Origin: Clostridiales bacterium
Lineage (GTDB): Bacteria; Bacillota; Clostridia; Oscillospirales; Acutalibacteraceae
Reading direction: 5' to 3'
NCBI GenBank assembly: GCA_019415925.1
Contig: DXYG01000054.1
Location: forward strand, 1 to 17,499
Length of the DNA stretch: 17,499 bases
Both the position numbers and the translations under genes were made by a program. The notes beneath the pieces are model-generated. The model saw only the letters and a list, made by a program, of their open reading frames with translations, did not search any database and had not been told where the DNA came from. Within the stretch, counting starts at the first letter, position 1. Every line of letters starts with the position of its first letter. Shown one piece after another: positions 1 through 6,728 of this stretch.

Positions 1-120
1 ATATATAAAATACCCTAAATGTGTTTGAAAACAAGCTATAAATTAGTTTTAATTGTTATATGTGATTTAAGACAATAATATTTTGAGAATAAAACAGAGT
101 TAATGTTATTGTAAATTAAA

Positions 121-149
121 AATAATTTATTGTAAAACGATAAATTATT
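121..149. repeat. Perfect inverted repeat abutting a promoter
   Basis: The arms AATAATTTAT (121-130) and ATAAATTATT (140-149) are exact reverse complements around a 9-nt spacer, ending one base before the -35 element at 151. The position suits an operator, perhaps for the small HTH regulator encoded downstream, but that link is inference. The arms are pure A/T in an AT-rich stretch, so chance is possible. The rest of 1-120 is AT-rich and shows nothing else I can name. Confidence 0.45.
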
Positions 150-150
150 A

Positions 151-179
151 TTGACAAACAGATTACTCAGTGATATGAT
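151..179 (+). promoter_or_regulatory. Sigma-A-type promoter of the DUF2975 operon
   Basis: A consensus -35 TTGACA (151-156), a 17-nt spacer and -10 TATGAT (174-179) lie about 32 bases before the ATG at 212. No other promoter is evident before the next three genes, so it probably drives the unit 212-2135. Confidence 0.8.
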
Positions 180-211
180 AATTACAAAGGAAAATATTGG
201 GAGGTTTTAAT

Positions 212-691
212 ATGACTCAGAAATCCTTATCAAAACGTATGAAGCTTATTATAGTATTGCTCGGACTTTGCGGAGTTGCATTGTTCGGTATAGCCGTTCC
301 GGTAATCGGACTTGACTTAGTTGATTCGTATCCCGAATTTTCATACTGCTTTCTTCCTTGGCTGATTTTTATACTTATTATGGCTGTACCGTGCTATGCA
401 GTACTCGTCTTAGGCTGGAAAATTGCAACAAGCATTGGTGATGATAATTCTTTTACAGAACTAAACTCAAAGCGTCTTAAGAATGTTTCTGTACTTTCAC
501 TCGCAACATCAATTTACCTTTTTGTCGGAGCAACGGTATTCCTGCTTTTGTCAATGTGCCACTTTTCAATGTTCCTTGGCGCTTGCCTTGTGTCGTTTGT
601 CGGCATAGCAATTTCGGTTGCGTCAGCAGTGCTTTCATATCTTGTAAAAAAAGCCGCTGCTTTGCAGGAACAAAGCAACCTGACAATATGA
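212..691 (+). CDS. DUF2975 family membrane protein
   Basis: This 159-residue integral membrane protein belongs to the DUF2975 family, whose function is not established. Four hydrophobic segments are visible at roughly residues 11-33, 46-71, 90-115 and 119-143. The family-like stretch IGDDNSFTELNSKRLKN lies in the cytoplasmic loop between segments 2 and 3. The ATG at 212 is chosen because GGGAGG (199-204) sits 7 nt before it; an in-frame TTG at 197 would lie upstream of that site. The protein ends in a short polar tail followed 9 nt later by an HTH regulator gene. DUF2975 proteins are very commonly paired with such a YozG-like regulator, suggesting a sensor/modulator and regulator pair. The pairing is known; the role is inference. 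Confidence 0.88.
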   Translation: MTQKSLSKRMKLIIVLLGLCGVALFGIAVPVIGLDLVDSYPEFSYCFLPWLIFILIMAVPCYAVLVLGWKIATSIGDDNSFTELNSKRLKNVSVLSLATSIYLFVGATVFLLLSMCHFSMFLGACLVSFVGIAISVASAVLSYLVKKAAALQEQSNLTI

Positions 692-700
692 GGTGATACT

Positions 701-919
701 ATGGAAGGGCAGATAATTTTTAACATTGACGTAATGCTTGCAAAACGCAAAATGAGCGTTACCGAGCTTTCAAACCGTGTGGGAATCACGCTTGCGAACA
801 TTTCAATTCTGAAAAACGGCAAGGCAAAGGCAGTAAAAATCAGTACGCTTCTGAAGCTCTGCGAAGCCCTTGACTGCCAGCCCGGAGATTTGCTTGAATA
901 CCGAAAGGGTGGGCAATAA
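701..919 (+). CDS. YozG-like Cro/CI-family HTH regulator
   Basis: This 72-residue protein is almost entirely one XRE/Cro-CI DNA-binding domain. The helix-turn-helix covers about residues 20-40 (SVTELSNRVGITLANISILK). The tail, with CEALDCQPGDLLEY (residues 53-66), is typical of the small regulators paired with DUF2975 proteins. There is no ligand-binding or dimerisation domain beyond the HTH fold. AGGTGAT (691-697) precedes the ATG by 3 nt, and its first base is the last base of the upstream stop codon, so the two genes are probably co-translated. A likely target is its own operon promoter, where a perfect inverted repeat abuts the -35, but no binding evidence is visible beyond position. Confidence 0.9.
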   Translation: MEGQIIFNIDVMLAKRKMSVTELSNRVGITLANISILKNGKAKAVKISTLLKLCEALDCQPGDLLEYRKGGQ

Positions 920-969
920 AGTGCTAAAGACTGTTCAAATGATACGCTGATATAATAGGAGAGAAAACC

Positions 970-1488
970 ATGACTAAAAAATCACACAAAGTCCTGCTGT
1001 CTATATCAATTATAATTCTACTGATAGGTGAAGTTGTAGGTATTTTCGTAGTTTTGCCAAATGGCTGTGATGCAGTACTCGACTTTATGTTTGGTGCAAA
1101 GTACGATGAAGCAGACGATTCTCTGTATGTTTACGGCAGAGATTGCGGCACATTAGAATTTTCAAACAAAATTCAGATTCATATATGTTTTGATGAATAT
1201 GATGAGGTAATTCTCTGTGACAGTACAGAGCTTACCGCTGATGACGAATTTTTCTATGGCGGCTATACAATTCTGGAAGGCGACATCACAAAGTATGCAT
1301 GGAACGATTATAAGCTGTATATTTATCTTGACGGAATTTTCTATGAGTTTGATTTAAACGCTTACGAGCCGCCTGCACTTGACGAAAACGGAAATTCTCG
1401 CTATCAGCCGAAGGAATATACAAAGGAAGAATTTGAAAACGCTTTCCCGGGTAACAGGTACGACTGGGATTGGTACTCAGGTCAATAG
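970..1488 (+). CDS. Membrane-anchored acidic protein, unrecognised
   Basis: I do not recognise this 172-residue protein. A basic N-terminus (MTKKSHK) is followed by one hydrophobic helix at about residues 8-30, with no lipobox, so it is probably anchored with the rest outside the cell. The remainder is rich in Asp, Glu and Tyr, with beta-strand-like stretches (YKLYIYLDGIFYEFDL) and a Tyr/Trp-rich end (RYDWDWYSGQ). It contains three cysteines outside the helix (in GCDA, DCGT and HICF) and one more in LCDS. AGGAGAG (957-963) sits 6 nt before the ATG. It lies 50 nt after the HTH gene and 14 nt before the lipoprotein gene, so it is probably in the same operon. Confidence 0.75.
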   Translation: MTKKSHKVLLSISIIILLIGEVVGIFVVLPNGCDAVLDFMFGAKYDEADDSLYVYGRDCGTLEFSNKIQIHICFDEYDEVILCDSTELTADDEFFYGGYTILEGDITKYAWNDYKLYIYLDGIFYEFDLNAYEPPALDENGNSRYQPKEYTKEEFENAFPGNRYDWDWYSGQ

Positions 1489-1502
1489 ATAAGGTGAAAG
1501 AA

Positions 1503-2135
1503 ATGAAGAAAATAATATGTTTATTTTTATGTGCATTGTCAATAATCTTCTGTTCAGCTTGCAGCTTAAGCGGCAATGCAAAAAGAATCTCTGTAGAAGA
1601 AACCGAAGAACATTTCAATAAATATGTTGCTGATATTGATGAATGTATAAGACTTAACGAAATAGAGGATTATGATACATACGACCATTCTTTTTCAAAT
1701 ACCGTTGGGAATATATATTTGCATTTTAAAAATGATGCTCTTATAAATATATATCTTGCTAACAGCGGAAATAGTGATACAAAAGGCTATGAAACATACT
1801 CGGTATTATATGTAAACGATTTTTCAAACGAGGACAATATTTTAAACTTGGACAATTCACCTATATCAATTTTTTCTGTCTTTCTATCAAATATTCTGAA
1901 TGAAAATATTACGCAGAATGAAGTAAATTTATTTTTACAAGAGTTTAAAAACAGCATAGGGACACCGAGCTTTGATGAAAATGAGATTATAGAGAAGTTT
2001 GAAAAAGATACTCATTTCAGGAAAATCCCTGTAAAGTACAGATTAAACCATCAGATTCTTGACGGCGGTATAGAACACTATATTGAAGAGATTTATTTTG
2101 GTGAAATAGGGGATAATTATACGAACACAGATTAA
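1503..2135 (+). CDS. Putative lipoprotein, unrecognised
   Basis: This 210-residue protein starts with a lipoprotein-type signal (MKK, then a hydrophobic core, then FCSACS), with Cys20 as the probable lipidated residue. The lipobox is slightly unusual because Cys rather than Leu occupies position -3. The mature part is acidic and Asn/Ile/Tyr-rich, and I recognise no domain. The ATG at 1503 is chosen because AAGGTGA (1491-1497) lies 5 nt before it; an in-frame TTG at 1470 overlaps the upstream gene and has no binding site. The gene is visibly more AT-rich than the housekeeping genes here, which may indicate an accessory origin. It is the last gene of the rightward unit and is followed directly by a terminator. 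Confidence 0.75.
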   Translation: MKKIICLFLCALSIIFCSACSLSGNAKRISVEETEEHFNKYVADIDECIRLNEIEDYDTYDHSFSNTVGNIYLHFKNDALINIYLANSGNSDTKGYETYSVLYVNDFSNEDNILNLDNSPISIFSVFLSNILNENITQNEVNLFLQEFKNSIGTPSFDENEIIEKFEKDTHFRKIPVKYRLNHQILDGGIEHYIEEIYFGEIGDNYTNTD

Positions 2136-2139
2136 TAAA

Positions 2140-2172
2140 AAGCAGTCACAAGCGTTGTGTTTGTGACTGCTT
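2140..2172. terminator. Bidirectional terminator between convergent units
   Basis: A perfect 12-bp stem, AAGCAGTCACAA (2140-2151) with TTGTGACTGCTT (2161-2172), surrounds a 9-nt loop. On the minus strand it is followed by TTTTATTAAT, and on the plus strand by a moderately T-rich run. It serves both the lipoprotein gene and the leftward ABC transporter operon. Confidence 0.85.
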
Positions 2173-2188
2173 TAGTATTTTGTGATAT

Positions 2189-3928
2189 TTACGTTGCGGC
2201 AAACTGGCTGTTGTAGAGCGTACTGTAAAAACCGCCCTTTTTGAGCAGCTCCTCGTGATTGCCCTGCTCAATGATATTGCCGTCCTTCATAACAAGAATA
2301 ACATCGCTTTCCTTGATTGTCGAGAGTCGGTGCGCAACAACAAAGCTTGTTTTGCCCTTCATCATCTTTGCAAAAGCCTTCTGAACTCTGATTTCCGTCA
2401 GTGTATCAATTGATGAAGTCGCCTCGTCAAGAATAAGAATCGCTGGATTTGTCAGCATCGCCCTTGCAATGCACAAAAGCTGTTTTTGCCCCTGACTCAA
2501 GTTGCCGCCGCCCTCGCTGATAACAGTGTTGTAGCCGTCGGGCATACGCCTGATAAAGCTGTGCGCATAAGCGGCTTTTGCGGCAGAAACAATTTCTTCA
2601 TCTGTTGCGTTTTCGTTGCCGTAACGCAGATTTTCCATAATCGTACCGCAGAAAAGCCAGCTTTCCTGAAGCACCATTCCGAACTGCCTGCGCAGATTGT
2701 CCCTCGAAAGGCTCTTGATGTCAACTCCGTCAATGCTGATTTTTCCGCTGTCGGTTTCGTAGAACCGCATAAGCAGATTAATAAAGGTAGTTTTTCCGCA
2801 GCCTGTCGGACCGACAATCGCAACCTTACTGCCGCTTTTTACGCCAAGCGAAAAATTCTTTATAAGAGGCTTTTCCTTTTTATATGAAAAGCTTACGTTC
2901 TCAATTTTTACGTTGCCCTTACATTCGCTTAGTTTCGGTGAATCGGGCGAGTCGGGAGTTTCATTTTCGGCTTCAAGCACGTCAAAAACACGACCTGCGG
3001 CGGCTATAGCAGTTTGAAGTTGAGTGAGAACTCCCGTAACCTCGTTAAACGGCTTTGTATACTGGTTTGCATAGGTGAGGAAACACGAAAGCTGACCGAC
3101 AGTCAGCGAGCCTGAAATCGCAGTAAGCGCACCGAAAATGCCGACAGCGGCGTATACCATTGCGTTTACAAAACGAGTGCTCGGATTCGCAAGCGCACCT
3201 GCAAACTGCGCCTTGAATCCAACGTCATAAAGCTTTGTGTTCAGCTTTTCAAAGTCCTCGATAGCCCTGTTTTCATATGAAAAAGCCTTGACAATTCTCT
3301 GATTTCCTACGTGCTCCTCAACATATGATGAAATTTCACCCTGCAAAAGCTGTTGTTCGCTGAAACGCTTGTGCGATAGCTTGCCTATAAACGCCGCAAC
3401 AAACAGCGACAGCGGAGTGAGAATTACAACCGCAAGCGCAATTCTCCAGTCAATCATCAGCATAAAAATCAGCGTGCCGATAATTGTAACAATACCCGAA
3501 AAAAGTTGCAGGAACATCTGCGTAAGTCCGTCACCGACAGCGTCAACGTCACTGATTACACGGCTGATTAAATCGCCGTGAGGGTGACTGTCAATATAGG
3601 AGAGAGGAACGCTGTTGAATTTTTCGAAAATCTCCCTGCGCAAATCCCTGACCGTCTTGTAGCTGATTATATTCGTAAAGTAGTTCATAATCCACTGGAA
3701 AACCGTCACACCGACGATACCGACAGCAATATAAATCAGAATTTGCAGTATATTTTCAAAGTTTACCTTGCCTGCGTCAATGATGTTGTCAACAGCCTGT
3801 CCCGTAAGCACCGGAATGTAGAGCGTGAGCGAAACGCTGATAACTGCGCTCAATAGCGCAAGCAAAAGATAGCCGTAATACGGCTTTATTTTTTTGAGAA
3901 TTTTAGAAACGACCGACTTATTTTTCAT
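2189..3928 (-). CDS. Heterodimeric ABC exporter, canonical ATPase half
   Basis: This 579-residue half-transporter has an N-terminal six-helix permease domain (about residues 1-310) fused to an ATPase domain. It is the catalytically complete half: Walker A GPTGCGKTT (about residue 373), signature LSQGQKQ (about 477), Walker B ILILDEATS with the catalytic Glu (about 497) and H-loop VVAHRLST (about 533). The LSQGQ form is common in the canonical subunit of heterodimeric exporters such as TM287/288 and BmrCD. The ATG at 3928 is preferred because GGAGG (3940-3936) is 7 nt away. A GTG at 3931 would be only 4 nt away. The ATG shares one base with the upstream stop codon (TGATG), so the halves are translationally coupled. 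The substrate is unknown; drugs, lipids or peptides are possible. Confidence 0.93.
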   Translation of the reverse strand: MKNKSVVSKILKKIKPYYGYLLLALLSAVISVSLTLYIPVLTGQAVDNIIDAGKVNFENILQILIYIAVGIVGVTVFQWIMNYFTNIISYKTVRDLRREIFEKFNSVPLSYIDSHPHGDLISRVISDVDAVGDGLTQMFLQLFSGIVTIIGTLIFMLMIDWRIALAVVILTPLSLFVAAFIGKLSHKRFSEQQLLQGEISSYVEEHVGNQRIVKAFSYENRAIEDFEKLNTKLYDVGFKAQFAGALANPSTRFVNAMVYAAVGIFGALTAISGSLTVGQLSCFLTYANQYTKPFNEVTGVLTQLQTAIAAAGRVFDVLEAENETPDSPDSPKLSECKGNVKIENVSFSYKKEKPLIKNFSLGVKSGSKVAIVGPTGCGKTTFINLLMRFYETDSGKISIDGVDIKSLSRDNLRRQFGMVLQESWLFCGTIMENLRYGNENATDEEIVSAAKAAYAHSFIRRMPDGYNTVISEGGGNLSQGQKQLLCIARAMLTNPAILILDEATSSIDTLTEIRVQKAFAKMMKGKTSFVVAHRLSTIKESDVILVMKDGNIIEQGNHEELLKKGGFYSTLYNSQFAAT

Positions 3929-5664
3929 CACTTTGCCTCCGTTTCTTTCAACTGTGAAAGGCAGATTTCACGGTAGGTTTCACAATTTTCAAACAGCTCA
4001 TCGTGAGTACCTTTTCCGACCAGTCTGCCGTCGTCAAGCACAAGAATCAGGTCTGCGTTTTTAATCGTTGAGCATCTCTGCGTTACGATGATTACAGTCA
4101 TATCTGTAGTACTTTGTTTAAGTGCTTTTCGCAAAGCCGCATCCGTTGCAAAGTCAAGAGCCGAAAAGCTGTCGTCAAGAATGAGAAGTTCGGGACTGCC
4201 GACAATCGCCCTTGCAATGCAAAGCCTTTGCCGCTGACCTCCGCTGAAATTCTTACCGCCCTGCTCAACGTGGCTTTCAAGTCCTTTTTCAAGCTTTGAA
4301 ACAAACTCGTAAGCCTGTGCAGTTTTGAGAGCAGAAATAATATCCTCGTCGGTTGCGTCCTTGTTCTGCCACTTCATATTTTCTCTTATTGTGCCGCTGA
4401 AAAGAATCGACTGCTGAGGCACAATGCCGATTTGTGAGCGGAGCTGAATAAACGGATAGTTCTTGACATTCACACCGTCTACGCTGACGCTTCCGCTTTT
4501 TACATCATAGTAGCGGGGAATAAGGTTAATAAGCGTACTTTTGCCGCAGCCTGTACCGCCGATTATGCCAACGGTCTGACCACGCATAATTTTAAAGCTT
4601 ATGTCGCTTAGTTCGTCGTCGCCGTCGCCGTAGGAAAATGTCACGTCGTCAAATTCAACCTTTGGTGTTGAATTACTCTTACTTACACTGATTTCATCGT
4701 TAGTTTTTTCAACAACACTCGGCTGTGTTTCAAAAACTTCGTTAATTCTCTGTGCGCTTGCGCTGGCTTTTGTCAGCAGAATTACAAGGTTTGCAACAAC
4801 AATCATAGCAAGCAGAATCTGCGTCATATAGTTGATAAGCGCAATGATGTCGCCCGAAAGCATACCTGTGCCGTTGTTTACGTTAATTGCACCGAACCAG
4901 ATAATTGCAATAATTGCAATATCGGTAACAGCATAGGTAACAGGACTCAACAGAGCAGAAAGACGGCTTACTCTGATTGAAGTTTTCGCAAGCTCCTCTG
5001 TTGCACTGTCAATGCGTTCTTCCTCGTTTTTCTGCTTTGAAAACGCACGGATAACACGGTTGCCCGATAGATTCTCACGTGAAATAAGTCCTATTCTGTC
5101 AAGCTTTTTCTGAATAGCCGAGTAAATCGGAATACTCTTTGTCATCACAAGATAGAGCGTTATTCCGATAAGCACAGCGGCCATGAAGAATATAATCGAC
5201 ATTTGCAGGTTGATTATCATTGACATAATCAGCGCACCGATTACGATAAACGGAGCACGTGTGAGCAGGCGTATTCCCATAGCAACGCTCTGCTGAACCT
5301 GATTAACGTCGTTTGTGATTCGTGTAATAAGCGAGGGAGTGCCAAGCTTGTCAAGCTCAGCGTGGGAGAGCGAGTTAATGTGAGAGAAAAGCTCCCTGCG
5401 GATTTTCGTTCCCACACCCTGAGAAGCCTTTGACGCAAGGTATTGGCACACCAGCGCACTCATAAGCCCGACAACTCCAAGCAGAACCATAACTCCGCCC
5501 ATTTTCAGCACATAGCCGCCGTCGCCGTTTTTTACTCCGACGTCAATGATATTAGCCATAACAAGCGGCACAAACAGCTCAAGCATAGCCTCGAACAGCT
5601 TGCAAAGCGGCCCGATAATACATTCTTTTTTGTAGTCCTTTAAAAATCTCCGCAATTTAAACAT
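3928..5664 (-). CDS. Heterodimeric ABC exporter, degenerate ATPase half
   Basis: This 578-residue half-transporter, the first gene of the exporter operon, has a six-helix permease (about residues 1-310) followed by an ATPase domain. Walker A is GGTGCGKST (about residue 366) and the signature is the normal FSGGQRQR (about 471). Walker B reads LLILDDSFS with Asp in place of the catalytic Glu, and the switch (H-loop) reads VTQRCST with Gln in place of His. These two changes mark the degenerate nucleotide site of TM287/BmrC/LmrC-type heterodimers, so this subunit should bind but barely hydrolyse ATP at its own site. AAGGA (5675-5671) is 6 nt before the ATG. An ATG at 5668 is out of frame and stops after three codons. 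Confidence 0.93.
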   Translation of the reverse strand: MFKLRRFLKDYKKECIIGPLCKLFEAMLELFVPLVMANIIDVGVKNGDGGYVLKMGGVMVLLGVVGLMSALVCQYLASKASQGVGTKIRRELFSHINSLSHAELDKLGTPSLITRITNDVNQVQQSVAMGIRLLTRAPFIVIGALIMSMIINLQMSIIFFMAAVLIGITLYLVMTKSIPIYSAIQKKLDRIGLISRENLSGNRVIRAFSKQKNEEERIDSATEELAKTSIRVSRLSALLSPVTYAVTDIAIIAIIWFGAINVNNGTGMLSGDIIALINYMTQILLAMIVVANLVILLTKASASAQRINEVFETQPSVVEKTNDEISVSKSNSTPKVEFDDVTFSYGDGDDELSDISFKIMRGQTVGIIGGTGCGKSTLINLIPRYYDVKSGSVSVDGVNVKNYPFIQLRSQIGIVPQQSILFSGTIRENMKWQNKDATDEDIISALKTAQAYEFVSKLEKGLESHVEQGGKNFSGGQRQRLCIARAIVGSPELLILDDSFSALDFATDAALRKALKQSTTDMTVIIVTQRCSTIKNADLILVLDDGRLVGKGTHDELFENCETYREICLSQLKETEAK

Positions 5665-5691
5665 ACATATTCCTTATCCATATATTAGTTC

Positions 5692-5719
5692 TCTATATAT
5701 TTTACACCAAATTTGTCAA
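5692..5719 (-). promoter_or_regulatory. Promoter of the ABC exporter operon
   Basis: Read on the minus strand, TTGACA (5719-5714), a 16-nt spacer and TATAGA (5697-5692) precede the exporter start at 5664. The resulting leader would be only about 20 nt, leaving no room for an attenuator of the kind described for bmrCD in Bacillus. Confidence 0.6.
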
Positions 5720-5744
5720 ATCATCAACTGTATTGCAGACTATA

Positions 5745-5782
5745 ATCAGCTGATAAATAATTTTTGTTTTTCTAAAACAAAA
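5745..5782. promoter_or_regulatory. Two palindromes in a divergent control region
   Basis: ATCAGCTGAT (5745-5754) is a perfect 10-bp palindrome. TTTTGTTTT (5762-5770) and AAAACAAAA (5774-5782) form a perfect 9-bp inverted repeat with a 3-nt loop. Both lie between the two divergent promoters, upstream of each -35, where a shared regulator could bind. No regulator gene lies next to them. Confidence 0.4.
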
Positions 5783-5796
5783 TCATACCATGTCTA

Positions 5797-5824
5797 TTGA
5801 CTAAATTGTCAGATATTGTATCAT
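5797..5824 (+). promoter_or_regulatory. Promoter of the Cys-rich orphan gene
   Basis: TTGACT (5797-5802), a 16-nt spacer and TATCAT (5819-5824) lie 29 nt before the ATG at 5854. The elements are close to consensus and the position suits the gene. Confidence 0.6.
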
Positions 5825-5853
5825 AGAAGTATAAAACGAACGGAGATAATACT

Positions 5854-6603
5854 ATGTTCATTGAAACAGATAAAAATATAAAGCACAATATTTGGAAAGC
5901 TGAATATGGAGTCAACCCAGACAATCAAAAAATAAAGCTTTTAAACCCATTTGACCATATTTCAAGTGATAAAGAAAGCTTGAACGATGATGAATATTCT
6001 TTTTGCAGGGAATGTATTAAAAATTCACCGAGCTTACAGAACACTGTGCTTAATATGTATTACCATAAAAAGTATTATAATATCGACTTGCAAAAAAGCA
6101 TTATAATCAGCGCAGTAAAGCTTAACGAAGATGCAATTTGCACTGTTTGTAAAATTTTTAATAATGCTGTTTTTATTGAAGAATATCCGATATTTGATGA
6201 AAATAAATGTATTTGCGGCAGTATGCAGGCTGTAATGGTAAGCGGATTAACAGTTGTCGGATGTGAATTGGCAGAACGGATAATCAGTGAATATCCTTTA
6301 CTTTGCGAAATTTACAATAAACCGATAGCAAATGATATAAAGAATACTTCTTTTTACCGTTTTGAGAATAAGGGTGAAATGAGTATTGACAGCAGATATT
6401 CCGATTATGTAAATTTCCTTTTCTCCGAGGAGTATTTCAAGCTTTGCGGTAGCCTGAATGTTTCATCACTCAGTTTTGAAGAATTGCAAAATTACCCTCT
6501 TTGTAATGAAATTGCCAAACGTGTTAATGAGCTTTACCTAAATATTTATGATTTGGAATTTAACGGACAAAAATATTATGTAAAATATCTGAACTGGTAT
6601 TAA
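5854..6603 (+). CDS. Cys-rich cytosolic protein, unrecognised
   Basis: I do not recognise this 249-residue protein. It has no signal peptide or clear membrane helix and is probably cytosolic. It carries ten cysteines, including CREC (51-54), CTVC (96-99) and CIC (119-121). The two CxxC pairs could form a zinc site, though the spacing matches no zinc-binding family I know. The C-terminal half is Tyr/Leu/Glu-rich and ends in KYYVKYLNWY. The ATG has GGAG (5842-5845) 8 nt upstream and a plausible promoter before it. The gene is strongly AT-rich compared with neighbours, stands alone, diverges from the ABC exporter and ends at a terminator. An immunity-like or other accessory role is possible, but nothing in the sequence shows it. 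Confidence 0.75.
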   Translation: MFIETDKNIKHNIWKAEYGVNPDNQKIKLLNPFDHISSDKESLNDDEYSFCRECIKNSPSLQNTVLNMYYHKKYYNIDLQKSIIISAVKLNEDAICTVCKIFNNAVFIEEYPIFDENKCICGSMQAVMVSGLTVVGCELAERIISEYPLLCEIYNKPIANDIKNTSFYRFENKGEMSIDSRYSDYVNFLFSEEYFKLCGSLNVSSLSFEELQNYPLCNEIAKRVNELYLNIYDLEFNGQKYYVKYLNWY

Positions 6604-6680
6604 AAAGTCGAGCAAGCAGATTGAAATTATTAAATTTATTTGCCCGAATGTGTCCGTACAATTTTCTGTAAAGTAAAAGA

Positions 6681-6712
6681 AACCCTCACAAAGCGTATGC
6701 TCTGTGAGGGTT
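6681..6712. terminator. Bidirectional terminator
   Basis: AACCCTCACA (6681-6690) pairs with TGTGAGGGTT (6703-6712), and AGC/GCT inside the loop can extend the stem. It is followed by TTTTATAAAATTTT on the plus strand and by a T-rich run on the minus strand. It serves both the Cys-rich orphan gene and the glycolytic genes. Confidence 0.85.
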
Positions 6713-6728
6713 TTATAAAATTTTAAAC

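Noticed and set aside
197..211. Upstream TTG start for the DUF2975 protein
   Set aside because: The Shine-Dalgarno GGGAGG lies after this TTG and serves the ATG at 212.
951..956. TATAAT just before the gene at 970
   Set aside because: It would place the transcription start at or past the Shine-Dalgarno, and there is no -35 at the right distance.
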